Origin: Cardiocondyla obscurior
Lineage: Eukaryota > Arthropoda > Insecta > Hymenoptera > Formicidae
Assembly (NCBI RefSeq): GCF_019399895.1
Contig: NC_091879.1
Span: 62,001-126,000 of the forward strand
Direction of reading: 5' to 3'
DNA: 64,000 nucleotides
The notes under the pieces: model-generated
The model's database searches: none
Seen by the model: the letters and a program-made list of their open reading frames with translations, nothing else
Told to the model about the DNA's origin: nothing
Program-made: the position numbers and the translations under genes
Part shown: positions 24,040 through 34,334 of the stretch, piece by piece
Layout: each line of letters begins with the position of its first letter
How positions within the stretch are numbered: position 1 is the first letter of the stretch

Positions 24040-26381
24040 TAATCTTTTTGCATATCTTCATCGTAATGCATATTCGCGTATAATTAATTACTTTTAACAA
24101 AGTGAGAAAAGAAAAAAAAATTTCGCTGCGGACAGGATTCGAACCTGTGCGGGTAGAACCCAATGGATTTCAAGTCCATCTCCTTAACCGCTCGGACACC
24201 GCAGCTTCTGGTAACTCGCTGTTACTTGTATGATGTACTGTACACGAATGTGACATTTCGAATTGTTAACGCGAACAAAATTATAATTTTATATACTTTT
24301 TTCGAGTTTATCGAAATACTAATTACGTAGAAGATTAATTAATTAAACGATTGACGCACGTTAATGAATTAGATTACAGGTATAGTGTTAATATCGATCG
24401 GTTTGATCATCCATGGAGTATACCATCAGTATCAACATTTCCTGGACAACAAGTTCTTCTCCGTGCCTTCTCTTCTCATAGCCGTGGGTTCCATTATCTT
24501 AATCATCGCTTTCTTCGGATGTTGCGGAGCTGTTCGCGAAAATCATTGCATGATCGTAACGGTAAGTCGAATAATTGAACATATATTTTTCCCTTATAAA
24601 ATATGTACATTCTATTTTTTTTTTGTTTTAATAAAAAAAAAAAAAACTCTTAAAAACGTACCATTGTCGAGACTGAATCGTCGCGACGTACCGTGAACAA
24701 TAAAAACGAGCCATTATCGTGACCAGGGAACATTCACGGCGCTGCGTCGGCACGATTCTACTTGAATTAATTCAAGATTAGGATCTCGATGCGAAGCGTC
24801 GGTTTTTCGACCGATCGCCGCGGACGAGGAAAGGAAAAACACGGCCAGGTTTGTCCACCTACGATATCGTCTCCCCTTCGTTTCCATAACGTAATGGGTC
24901 ATATGTTTCGCATACAAGATATGTAATTGATATGGTGTGTCCTTCCCGTTCCACCATTCGTCAACCCTTATTCCGGGAAAAATACTCTCCCTCGCATGCA
25001 GTCGAGGGCGAACGTGCTTCCGGCGTTGCTTTAAAAAATTGACGCGAACGCATGGCGAAAAACTGTAATAAATATCTTATGAGCATTGAGATTAGTTCCT
25101 ACGTATTCGATATATTTGTAAAAAATTATTTAAAAAATATTTAAATATGCTACTTAAATATTAATTAAAGGAAAGTTTTTGTGGCGCTAGCTGGACCTTT
25201 GCGCTGTTGTTAATAATAATTATTTTAAGATATTTCGAATATTGACTATGTACAAAAAATTAATCTGTCGAAATACTTACAATTTAAATTATTCTAATAA
25301 TTTATTTTATCGCTTGCAGTTTTGCACACTTCTGGTTGCAATTTTCCTTCTGGAGATCATAGGCGGCACGATGGGGTACGTGATGAGAGCGCAGGTTGCC
25401 GAAGTTGCCAAAGAAAAGATGCTCGAGACGATGCCTAAATACAACACTAGTAAAGAGATTGCGCTTGTCTGGGACGAGCTTCAACGAAACGTAACACGCT
25501 ATTATATACTACAATTACCAAATTAATTTTCACGCAAAACTTTCAAAGTAAAAACCACGTGTGAGGGTACTTCTGTTTTTTTTCCTCATTTTCAACAGTA
25601 GCTTCTATAAAAGTTTTTTTTACACTTTACCTCGCGTCTTCTCCACTCATGTGAGCGACCCAATCGGGAGAATATCGTAAGCGACAGGGATAATTTCAGT
25701 ACCGGGCTCTAATTTCTAGCGTGTATAATGCATACGCATATGTGTGGCGTATGTGTAACCAGCGTGCACGCCATAAAGGGTAACGCAAATCGATTTTTAC
25801 TACCCCGGGTTCCTTGACCACTTTCAATGATCTACGAAACAAATATATATATTTATTGTATAATAATAAATCATGTAATTCATTGCTGTAATGTAAGAAT
25901 AGATAGTTTGAATTTTACTTACATTAGAAATATGCTTTTTCAATATATATAAGACTTATCTAAGCGTACTACAAGGTATTAATCGCAAAAAATCTTTACT
26001 TACAGTTCGGCTGCTGCGGTACAGTTAATGTTACCGATTGGGAGACAAAAGTAAACATGACAGCTGTTCCGGTATCATGTTGCGATAGCACGATAGGTGC
26101 TGTTGGCATATCAAACTGCACTTCAACCTCTGACACTCTGCATCACAAAAGCTGCTTGGACGCGTTTGCGGATTTCGCGAAGAAGCACGCAACTAAGATC
26201 GCAGGTGCCGGAATTGGACTCGGTATAATTCAGGTATTTTCAATGCCAGATTATTCAAATACCTCCGTGACGTTTATTAATATGGATATAAAATAATTGT
26301 CGCTTTGCGTTGCAGCTGGTGGGAATCTTTTTGTCGTCCTACTTGGCCAAATCGATCAGGAACTGTTACCAGACTATGTAG
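22759..26381 (+). CDS. Tetraspanin B (CD63-like / Tsp42E-type)
   Basis: Five exons on the + strand: 22759-22830, 24373-24561, 25320-25490, 26006-26233 and 26316-26381. The protein is 241 residues. MATQLGLAPKTIKYLMFAFNLFFV gives the cytoplasmic start and TM1. Exon 2 holds the small extracellular loop and TM2, ending in the FFGCCGAVREN segment. Exon 3 holds TM3. Exon 4 starts FGCCG (CCG motif) and continues with PVSCC. Three N-glycosylation sequons (NVT, NMT, NCT) lie in the large loop. The last exon ends NCYQTM, a YxxPhi motif at the extreme C terminus. Exons 2, 3 and 5 have exactly the same lengths as in tetraspanin A (189, 171 and 66 nt). Intron 1 hosts a tRNA gene on the opposite strand. 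Confidence 0.94.
24009..24034. repeat. Poly-T run in intron 1 of tetraspanin B
   Basis: A T homopolymer of about 26 nt, intronic and about 90 nt from the tRNA gene. Confidence 0.8.
24112..24120 (-). terminator. RNA polymerase III terminator of the tRNA-Ser gene
   Basis: Nine T residues on the - strand, beginning three bases after the 3' end of the tRNA. This is a typical Pol III stop and supports an active tRNA gene. Confidence 0.8.
24124..24205 (-). tRNA. tRNA-Ser: tRNA-Ser (anticodon TGA)
   Basis: An 82-nt cloverleaf on the - strand. The acceptor stem is GCTGCGG paired with CCGCAGC, with G as discriminator. The D arm contains GCGGTTAAGG (A box). The anticodon stem is ATGGA/TCCAT around the loop CTTGAAA, giving anticodon UGA (24170-24172) for UCA codons. 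A long variable arm (GGGTTCTACCC) marks it as a class II serine tRNA. The T arm is ACAGG-TTCGAAT-CCTGT (B box GGTTCGAATCC). There is no tRNA intron. It lies inside intron 1 of tetraspanin B, antisense to it. Confidence 0.97.
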
Positions 26382-27685
26382 AGTGCTGTGCCAACATGAA
26401 ACAGAAGCGTTATATTCATAAATGACAGACGTGCAGGATTCCCATTAGGATACGAGGCTGCGTGCATTTGATAATCAACGTACAAATCTCTCCGCGAACA
26501 TACTGTTTTTATAGGAATCTAATAAACTATTTTTGCTTCGTACGATGTCTCGCGTTATATATTTCTGAGAAAAATGTCACACGCCAAGTGTTTTTGCGAT
26601 AATGCGTTTATCATTTCTGATTAAAATGTCGCAATAATTCATCCAACTTGAATTACTATTTAAATAAGCATAAAAGAGTAAAACGCGCAACAGCGAAGGA
26701 ATTTATTCTTACATTTATTTGCGATAAATTTTGAGAAAAAAAAGGAAAAAAAAAAACGAAAAAATGGTTCTCTTCTTCATAAAAACTCCTTGCAACTTGC
26801 AAGTTTCATGTAGAAAACAGGAGCGTTCGTTCATTGTGTTCGAAAATCATGTACGCATATCCACGCACACATAAAGAAGCACGAAATTAACTTAATCGTT
26901 CATGCATGAGTCATACTTGTCGCTTGTTGTCTTGCCTACGTGAAAACGTAACAACGAGCGCAAGTGATGTCTTTTCATGTCGCAACTATAAAATTTTACT
27001 TCAGCAAAGATTTTCGATCACATTGAATGGATATATATATATATATATATATATTAAATATTATATAACATTATTGAATACTTTATGTACATATCTTCGA
27101 ACAATAAATTTTAAGGGCTATTCAATAATCCCTTAAAACCAATGAATGTGATTCCATACTTAACCTAATCAAGCTGACTTACCTAAAAAAGAAAAATAAA
27201 ATTAATTCGTCATTAAATTTATCAAATCATGAATCCAATCGATGGATTCTGTTAAGAAACTTATACCTGCGTTATCAATGTTAAACACTCAGATACCGAG
27301 CAATCCTTATTCCAATATTCATAGGCGTAAGGTGGCATAATTCTAAATTTATCGCATTGTCACGTTCTTTTTTTTTTTTTTTTCTTTACGCTATCGCTAC
27401 GACTTCCTTGTTCCCTCCCACTCTTTATCTTTCTCTTTTTACGTCCTCGTCGCACTTGTACGTTCCGACGAACCGAAATTGCTCGCACCGGTATCTACCG
27501 CGGCAGAGACGTGCGCCGTGCGCGATCGTGTGTTTTCGTGGCTCGTTATCGGCCAGCAGATAACGCTGCAGGCCGGCGGTCCGCCGTCGGCATCAGCAAT
27601 CGCTGTGCTAACTGGAAGTGCTGAAGGTGCGCGAGAATCCGCTCGCTGTGCATCTGCGCCCGGGAGGATCTAACGCGAGGGCAAA
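26382..27685 (+). other. Spacer between tetraspanins B and C
   Basis: An AATAAA at 26521-26526, 140 bases after the tetraspanin B stop, is a good poly(A) signal. A pure (TA)n microsatellite follows at 27031-27054. From about 27400 the sequence turns CpG-rich up to the start of tetraspanin C, which probably marks its promoter and 5' UTR. No extra gene was seen. Confidence 0.6.
27031..27054. repeat. (TA)n microsatellite
   Basis: A pure alternating AT run of 24 nt between tetraspanins B and C. Confidence 0.85.
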
Positions 27686-29522
27686 ATGGCGGCCACGCAC
27701 CTAGACGTCGGCCTCCGCTGCATCAAGTACCTGCTTTGCGCAGTCAACTTCCTCTTCGTGGTCTGTACTCAAGGCACCCTTAGTGCAAGCGTTAACGCAA
27801 TGTCGCCCCCTTTCGCGTTACCGTGCGTTCTCCATTTCCCGGGACCTACGCGATTCGCGCTAACGGAGGGACGATCGCAACGGGAGTTCCTCATCTTAAA
27901 CTCTGTAACGGACAGCCGACGTCGTCTCGAAGGGAGAGAGAAAGGGAGGGAGATCGTCTGATCTTTTCGTGACTGCGAGGAACCGTTTGAAGGTTCCGAT
28001 AAATGGAGAGGATCGCGAATCCGAACCCAAGAGGGTTCGCGGCGTAAGTCCGTGAGAAATATAAAAAAAAATATATATATTATTTACGGAGAAGATAGCG
28101 CGCATCGCGGCTTCTTATTTATTGTTAGATGCAACAGCCGCCGTAAATGACTTTGCGACAAGTCACACGTCGAAGCTCGTCTCGGAAAATGCCGTTGCGA
28201 CGTAAAGCTTTGGCGAGTGCGATTGCGCAACGATAGCCAGGTGTCCAAGACCGTATTATGCACTTATCCATAATTATCGATTGCTATTGTATACCGGGCC
28301 ATGTACGGTTGGTGTTTGAATTGTAAAAAAGAAAAGCTTCATTTCGCGACCGGGCTGCCTTCAATCGCGAACGATCTGCCTTTGACAAATGACGAGACTG
28401 CTACGTACCCTGGAAAAATGATTATTATTATCGTTATTATATTAACACTTATATGCAACGAATGTTTTACACGAATTACATAAATATAATTTAAACATAA
28501 TTCAAAGTATAATTCATAGCACACATTTGTTACTCTTCTAAAACAAGTTTTATCATTTTTAAATATTGATTATCAATTCTTGTTTGAAATATTTGTCACT
28601 GACACAGCTGTTAAACGTTCCGATAACATTAATGGCGACTAATGCTGAGGAAAAAAAAAAAAAAAAATATGACTCAGACACTTTTCACAAACGTGGCATG
28701 TGTTCACCGTTATTATTTGCGCAACAATTAAATAAAATCAATTATTATTGTAATATGACGGAATTTAATTTTTTTTTTAATTGATAATTTAGCCGTGTAG
28801 AACATTCGAAATCATGAAGCGTCGAACCTCCGTATCAGTTTTCAATATTGAACGGTTGATTAAAGATAACGTGCCGAATCATTATGCTATCCGTGTTAAT
28901 AAAAAACAAATTTATATATATATATAAAGAACACAATGCTGTTGGAATAAAATAACGCGAATAATGACAAAGGAGAAAAGGCGGATTTTTCCAGTCGATA
29001 GTGATATCTTTTATTACGTCCTTTGTTCCGTCGGTTTACGGAGAAGGCGATATGGGCCATGAAGTTCGAGTTTCGTTGTTAGAGAGAATAGCACTTTCGA
29101 ACTGCGGTCGATATCGCATAGACAAGGCTATGCACTGCTGAATTATTAGGAATGGACGAACCTGTACAGCTGCACAACCTGATTAGCGTAACATATATAC
29201 TTCTCAATTAAACAAAGAAATAAGAATGAGTGCTCCTATCGCGATTCGATTATTTATCGGTACAAAATATACACTGAGCGGCCGAGAATTGTCGCGAGAG
29301 ATCCGCATAAGTCGAGGATACAAACGCCTATTTTTTTTTCTTTTTTTTTGTTCCCAAACGAGCGAAGCATAATACCAGGAAAACGTTTTAAACGTCCTAT
29401 GTTGTGTTCGGGCTTATTTAGGACTTTGTCGGTTATCAGTGGAGATAAACGTACTATCTTCGCAATCAATGATGTTTGAGATACATCATGCGACTTCAAT
29501 AAAACGGGATACTTCGGCGCGA

Positions 29523-29562
<40 letters not shown>

Positions 29563-31492
29563 ACGCAAACCTAAATAACCTGAGCGACGGTCAATCACTA
29601 AAAGATGAAACTAGATCTTGTTTGATCTTTGATTTCGTGATCGGTGAAAAGAAAAATAAGTTCACAATACGTCCGTAACGGGTCACCGATATCTTATCCG
29701 AATGCCTTTATATAAATCAAGTTGAAAGTTGCTAAGCCCTCATATCTTAATACAACGTATCTCTCGATTTGTCGGAGTATGTTTTAAACGAGTTCACATT
29801 TCATTTCGGATACTCAATAAAAATTACTTGTAAGAATCGTTATACGAGTGTGGCTTATCATAGGAAATTACACGGCTCGCTTTGTAGAACAAATAGAGAC
29901 CGATGGCAACGTGTACATAACGATACGCCACGCAAAAAGTGTCATACCCTCTTTTCAATCTGAAAAGTTTACACTCGAGCGAGGACGCATGTATTATATA
30001 ATTCATGTCAGGGAAACCGCGTATTACGGAAATGATCGAAGCCTCAAACTACATATAAATGAGCACGCATTACGCTGGATATATTACATTGCGAATGAAA
30101 CGACGTACACTGTACTACATATTTCATCGTATAAATCATCGTAATAAGCGGAAATCATGTGCAAACTTTTGCAGCGGAAATTTTTTTTAATTGCGATAAG
30201 AAAACTTTAATTAAGAAAAAACTTTTAGTATCAATTTTGAATTAATCGAGCAATCTGTAGGACATTTGAATTTCTGAAGTTTCCGCTTTTCTTATTTTAT
30301 TACCTGGCGATTAACAAATGTTCAACGTCGAAAGAGTTTTCATTAAAACTAGTAATAGAGCAGAAAGAAACGGTACGGATAAATGTAATAAAATTGTAAT
30401 TAAATTTATCGCTGCTGTCTTATTACAGTTGACGGGGGTGATGATAATATCAGTCGGCACAACAATCTACGCTGTTTATGAGAACTTTTCGCACTTTTTG
30501 GACACGAGCTACTTTTCGCCGGCCACCCTTCTAATCGTGGTTGGAATACTTGTCTTTATAATCGCTTTTATGGGATGCTGCGGCGCACTTAGGGAAAGCA
30601 CCTGCATGGTTCTTGTGGTAAGTAGTATATGCGGTATCTTCTTCGTTTTAAATATCCTCTGTCCGGCGCCGTGCTGTATTAATTTTTTCGCATACTCTTT
30701 CAGTTTGCAGTCCTGCTGTCGTTCGTGTTGATACTGGAGCTCGCAGCAGCCGTTGCCGCGTTTGCTCTGCAGGATGGTGTTAAAGACCTTCTAGCTGGCA
30801 AGATCAATGAAACAATGCATCAGTATGAGAGGAACGAAGAGGCCAAATTCGCGGTCGATTTTATGCAGTCTAGGGTAAGATCGTAAAGTCTTATAATAAT
30901 ATTTCGAAAAGTAATTAATGGTACTTCTTACTTTACAGTTACGTTGCTGCGGATACGACAGCTACTTGGACTGGAACAACGTTCTTGTTAATAATACAAA
31001 TACAGACGTACCTGATTCTTGCTGTGCGTATCTAGTAGACGAGCTTTCCGAGCGTTGTTACGGGAAATACCAGGAGGGCTGTATCGTCCGCCTTTCTCTT
31101 ATTGTCCACCGCAGTGCACTGTATATTGGCACGGGAGCCGTGGCAATCGCTCTTATTCAGGTTGGCGGTTCAGATATTGCTAAAAAAAAAAAAAAAACAT
31201 GTTAAAAAAAGGGTTACTTATCTTTATAAGTACAATGTTAATCTCTCCTTCTTGTAACTCGCTTTTAACTAATTTCTCAATTTTTTATTTTTAGCTAACG
31301 GGAATTATGTTCGCGTGCATGCTGGGTAGAGCCATCAGACGACAAAAGACGGAAAGGGAGAGGCGTCGTTGGGAATTGCGAGAGAATTTAGTGAACGGTT
31401 ACGAACCGTTGGGAAAATCGGATCCCGTAATTACGTATCCTGTGGTGTACATGTCACCCGATTATCCATTGAAAGATGACCAAAAGTGTTAA
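27686..31492 (+). CDS. Tetraspanin C with extended cytoplasmic tail
   Basis: Five exons: 27686-27760, 30429-30617, 30704-30874, 30939-31160 and 31295-31492. The protein is 284 residues. The core matches its neighbours: TM1 in exon 1; FMGCCGAL in exon 2; TM3 in exon 3; LRCCG (146-150) and VPDSCC in exon 4; TM4 across exons 4-5. NET and NNT sequons lie in the extracellular loop. Exons 2 and 3 are again exactly 189 and 171 nt. The last exon encodes about 44 residues more than in paralogues A and B. This extra tail is basic (RRQKTERERRRW) and contains GYEPL (254-258) and a Tyr/Pro-rich end (YPVVYMSPDYPL). The exon 1 donor reads GTCTGT, a weaker match than the GTGAGT in A and B. Intron 1 is 2.7 kb. 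Confidence 0.93.
29526..29560. repeat. Poly-A run (35 nt) in intron 1 of tetraspanin C
   Basis: The longest homopolymer seen in the window. It could be simple-repeat expansion or the tail of a retroposed copy. I found no clear target-site duplication next to it. Confidence 0.85.
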
Positions 31493-31747
31493 AGTAAAAA
31501 TCGAGTAACCACACAAAGCTAAATGTATATTTTTTATTTTTGTCGAGTTCACCATAATTTGTAAAAATTGAAGACGGGGAGAGAAAAAGAGAGTTGCTAT
31601 TTTTTAAACAAAGGTAATGTTGTAAAAATGAATATTTATTCCTACGTCTATTTTTATAGAGCTCAATGAATTATCGTCAGGTGGAAAGACAAAGAAACTT
31701 ACCAAATAATTACGTGACTAATAATACATAGTTTAATATATTTTCTT

Positions 31748-31753
31748 AATAAA
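31748..31753 (+). promoter_or_regulatory. Poly(A) signal for tetraspanin C
   Basis: A canonical AATAAA 255 bases after the stop codon, before the convergent gene. Confidence 0.5.
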
Positions 31754-31947
31754 TATACAGACCTATTTGAACTAATTAGTTTGCATTTTAATAATAAAAT
31801 ATATCATTTAAATTCCAATTTTATAAAAAGCTAAAATACTTAACTGTGAATATTTGTGAGAAGTATTATTTAAAAAAAATATTACACCGACTGTTGTCGA
31901 AATTCTCACTGTATATTATTGTATTATAATGCTAAGAATAAAACATC

Positions 31948-31953
31948 TTTATT
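31948..31953 (-). promoter_or_regulatory. Poly(A) signal for ALKBH4
   Basis: A canonical AATAAA on the - strand, 65 bases downstream of the ALKBH4 stop codon. Confidence 0.55.
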
Positions 31954-32015
31954 CTATTAAAATTATATTAATTTAATTAAAAAAAAAAAATTATATTTAC
32001 ATTTGCTCTTCACGT

Positions 32016-33907
32016 TTACCAGAAATTTGTAGCTTGTCTCAAAATTTCAGAAGCTTCTTCCCGATGTTCCCCATTTCCGAGGTATGGAGGTGTTAATTCA
32101 CGATAAGCGAGACAAACGCGCCTAGATGTTACATCCTCTCGAAGTACAGAGTGTTCCCATTTATATCTATTAAGCAAGAATAACGCAATTGGTAATATTA
32201 ACTTCGTATACTTTTATTTTTAATATTTACGAGTAGAACATTACCTTGCTTGACCGTACAAGACCATGAGTGACCTGGCAGGCATCGGTAATCGTATCAC
32301 TGCGTTGTCATCGATGTTTAAAGATTGTGTATTATCCCGCATTCCTTCATCCGAAATGAGATCATAATTCGACACACAGTCTAAGTTATACCGTGATAAT
32401 GGACCGCAGTAAGGGGTCATAGTCAAAACAGAATCTCCAAGAACGTTCACGGTTATTATACGTTCTCCCCAAATCCAGCAATCGTCCACGTGAGGGTCAA
32501 TGGACGCACCTCGTTTAGGATCATACTCCAACGAACATTGCTCGACAGTTTGGAAACGGTGCAGCAACGGTATTTCCTTAAATTTTTTCTGTACAAACTG
32601 TGTTGTTTTAGGAAAACCATCAAATGATCCTAATTGCAATTTTCGCTTTTTAAAATTACATTTTGGCCCGAAATTCTATAAATTTAAATATATTAACTTT
32701 AATATATTTAATAAATTGCTTTAAAAATTTAATAAAAATTAGCTTAAAATACACAAATGTATAAAGATATCTGTTTCCTGAATATTACACTTTGTAATAT
32801 TGTACCTGTTTTCTTCTACCACTTTGTGAAGCCTGCCAGGGGAGGTTATCAAGTGCTTTTATGAGTTCTTCAGCTTCATCTTCCTTTAAAAAGTCTAGCT
32901 GGGACATGTAAGTTATATTGTATAACCTAAATTACATTATAAAATATATATAACATAAAAAATACAGTAATCACTTTACCTTGATATAAACACCAGGATA
33001 ATCAACCAAGTTTCTATCATGATCAGGATGTTTCTTGTATTCACTTGCATCCCATCCAGGTGTTAATTTATTGCAATATGGGCAATAAATATAGCTCTTG
33101 CTCTTCTGTAAAATAAAAAAATATTTCAGATTATTAAAAAATTTTTTTTTCATAAAATTATCCTATGTTATAAAATGTTTAATTTCTATAAATATATATA
33201 CGAGAATGTTATCAAAATAAAATAAGAAATAACATGTGAATATCTAATCTTTTTACAGCAACTACAAACTGGTTTTTCTAGTACTTGAACCAGCTAAGCA
33301 CAGAACTCAATTGATGGGATTTAGTATACAACAGATAGCAGGAAAGAAAGCTACTGAACGGTGATATTCTCAGGTATACAATTTGTTAAAAAATATCTTA
33401 TTAAAAAGATTATTAATATAAGATAATAATTCTAATCAGCAAGATGTTAATTGTACAAGATGAATATTTTATTTCTTTTAATATCCTAAATTTAAATGCA
33501 GTTGTCTGTATAAAATGTATTTATTTATGATTAATTAATTTAAGACTACATTTAATAAATTTCTTCCTTTGTTATGAACAGAAATATTAGCTGCTATTAG
33601 GCATTGATGTATGTATTGTGGGTACACGATTTTATCAGAAGAAAAACATATTAATGATGCGATCAGGGAAGACCCTGACTTTAACGTTTCTTTTTTCCTG
33701 CGTTGTTTTGTACACGGCTCTCGGTACAGGAAATTCCCAAGTTATATCAGGAATTATGAGGATGTGACGAGTGTCATTTTTAGGTTAGAAAATTGCACGT
33801 GTTACCTGTAACTTCTCACTAAGATTTGGTCTCGAGATCTCGTACTCAGCTTCGCAAATCAAGCAAGAACGTATCCCTTTGCAGCCACACGGTCTCACAG
33901 TATCCAT
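32016..33907 (-). CDS. ALKBH4: Alpha-ketoglutarate-dependent dioxygenase ALKBH4
   Basis: An AlkB-family Fe(II)/2-oxoglutarate oxygenase. In mammals ALKBH4 demethylates a lysine of actin and affects actomyosin function. Five exons on the - strand: 33806-33907, 32980-33105, 32806-32898, 32245-32675 and 32016-32166. They join in frame to 300 residues, close to the usual family length. The N terminus has the ALKBH4-specific cysteine cluster CGCKGIRSCLIC. SQSGRRKQNFGPK matches the conserved segment before the catalytic core. Iron ligands are visible as H169 and D171 (IDPHVDD) and H256 (YKWEHSV). The 2-oxoglutarate-binding arginines follow in SRRVCLAYREL. The start codon is the first ATG, directly before the conserved Cys cluster. 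It is divergent from PGRP-SA, with 427 bp between the start codons. Confidence 0.95.
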
Positions 33908-34334
33908 TGCGTTCCTCCGTTCTCTTGATTTTAAAGAAAAGCACGCGAAAAAATGCACCAGCGAGAATACAAAGCAGAGAGCCCAACTCGGAATCGCGGC
34001 TTCCACGTGTACAGAATCTGTACTACAGATACAGAGGCATGTCCGTGTGAAGCCAGCGCTTCGACTGTCGTCCGCGATTCCAAGTTGAGCTCTCTGATAC
34101 AAAGTAAAATAATTACCGAACGCGTACCGAGAGTCCGAGGATCGATTATCGCGATATGGCGTTTGCTGCTGCGACGAAATAATATTTTACAAACTCGCAA
34201 AAAAAACAACCGACAGTCTGAGATTATTTACAGTACTTTTCATTATCGTTTCATTGCAGGTCGTGAACCGAGATACTGTCGGCGTTTATATATTTCAATC
34301 CTTCAACTTTCGCACATCGTTTTCAGCTGCGAAA
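33908..34334. promoter_or_regulatory. Shared divergent promoter region of ALKBH4 and PGRP-SA
   Basis: Only 427 bases separate the two start codons, which point away from each other, so both core promoters and 5' UTRs must fit here unless distant leader exons exist. A 122-bp palindromic transposon copy fills the middle. I found no convincing NF-kappaB site by eye. Confidence 0.6.
33967..34104. mobile_element. hAT-like MITE (122 bp) with 8-bp target-site duplication
   Basis: The 8-bp direct repeat ATACAAAG occurs at 33967-33974 and 34097-34104. Between them, the element (33975-34096) begins CAGAGAGC and ends GCTCTCTG. Its terminal inverted repeats of 25 bp differ at two positions, and weaker complementarity continues inward, so almost the whole element can fold back. 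An 8-bp duplication and a CAGAG start (YARNG rule) are the marks of the hAT superfamily. It has no coding capacity. It sits in the ALKBH4/PGRP-SA promoter gap. Confidence 0.8.

Larger units (their letters stand above)
31493..32015. other. 3' ends of tetraspanin C and ALKBH4 (convergent)
   Basis: The stop codons of tetraspanin C (+) and ALKBH4 (-) are 523 bases apart. AATAAA at 31748-31753 on the + strand suits tetraspanin C. AATAAA on the - strand at 31948-31953 suits ALKBH4, 65 bases after its stop. The transcripts probably end without overlapping, or overlap slightly. Confidence 0.6.
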
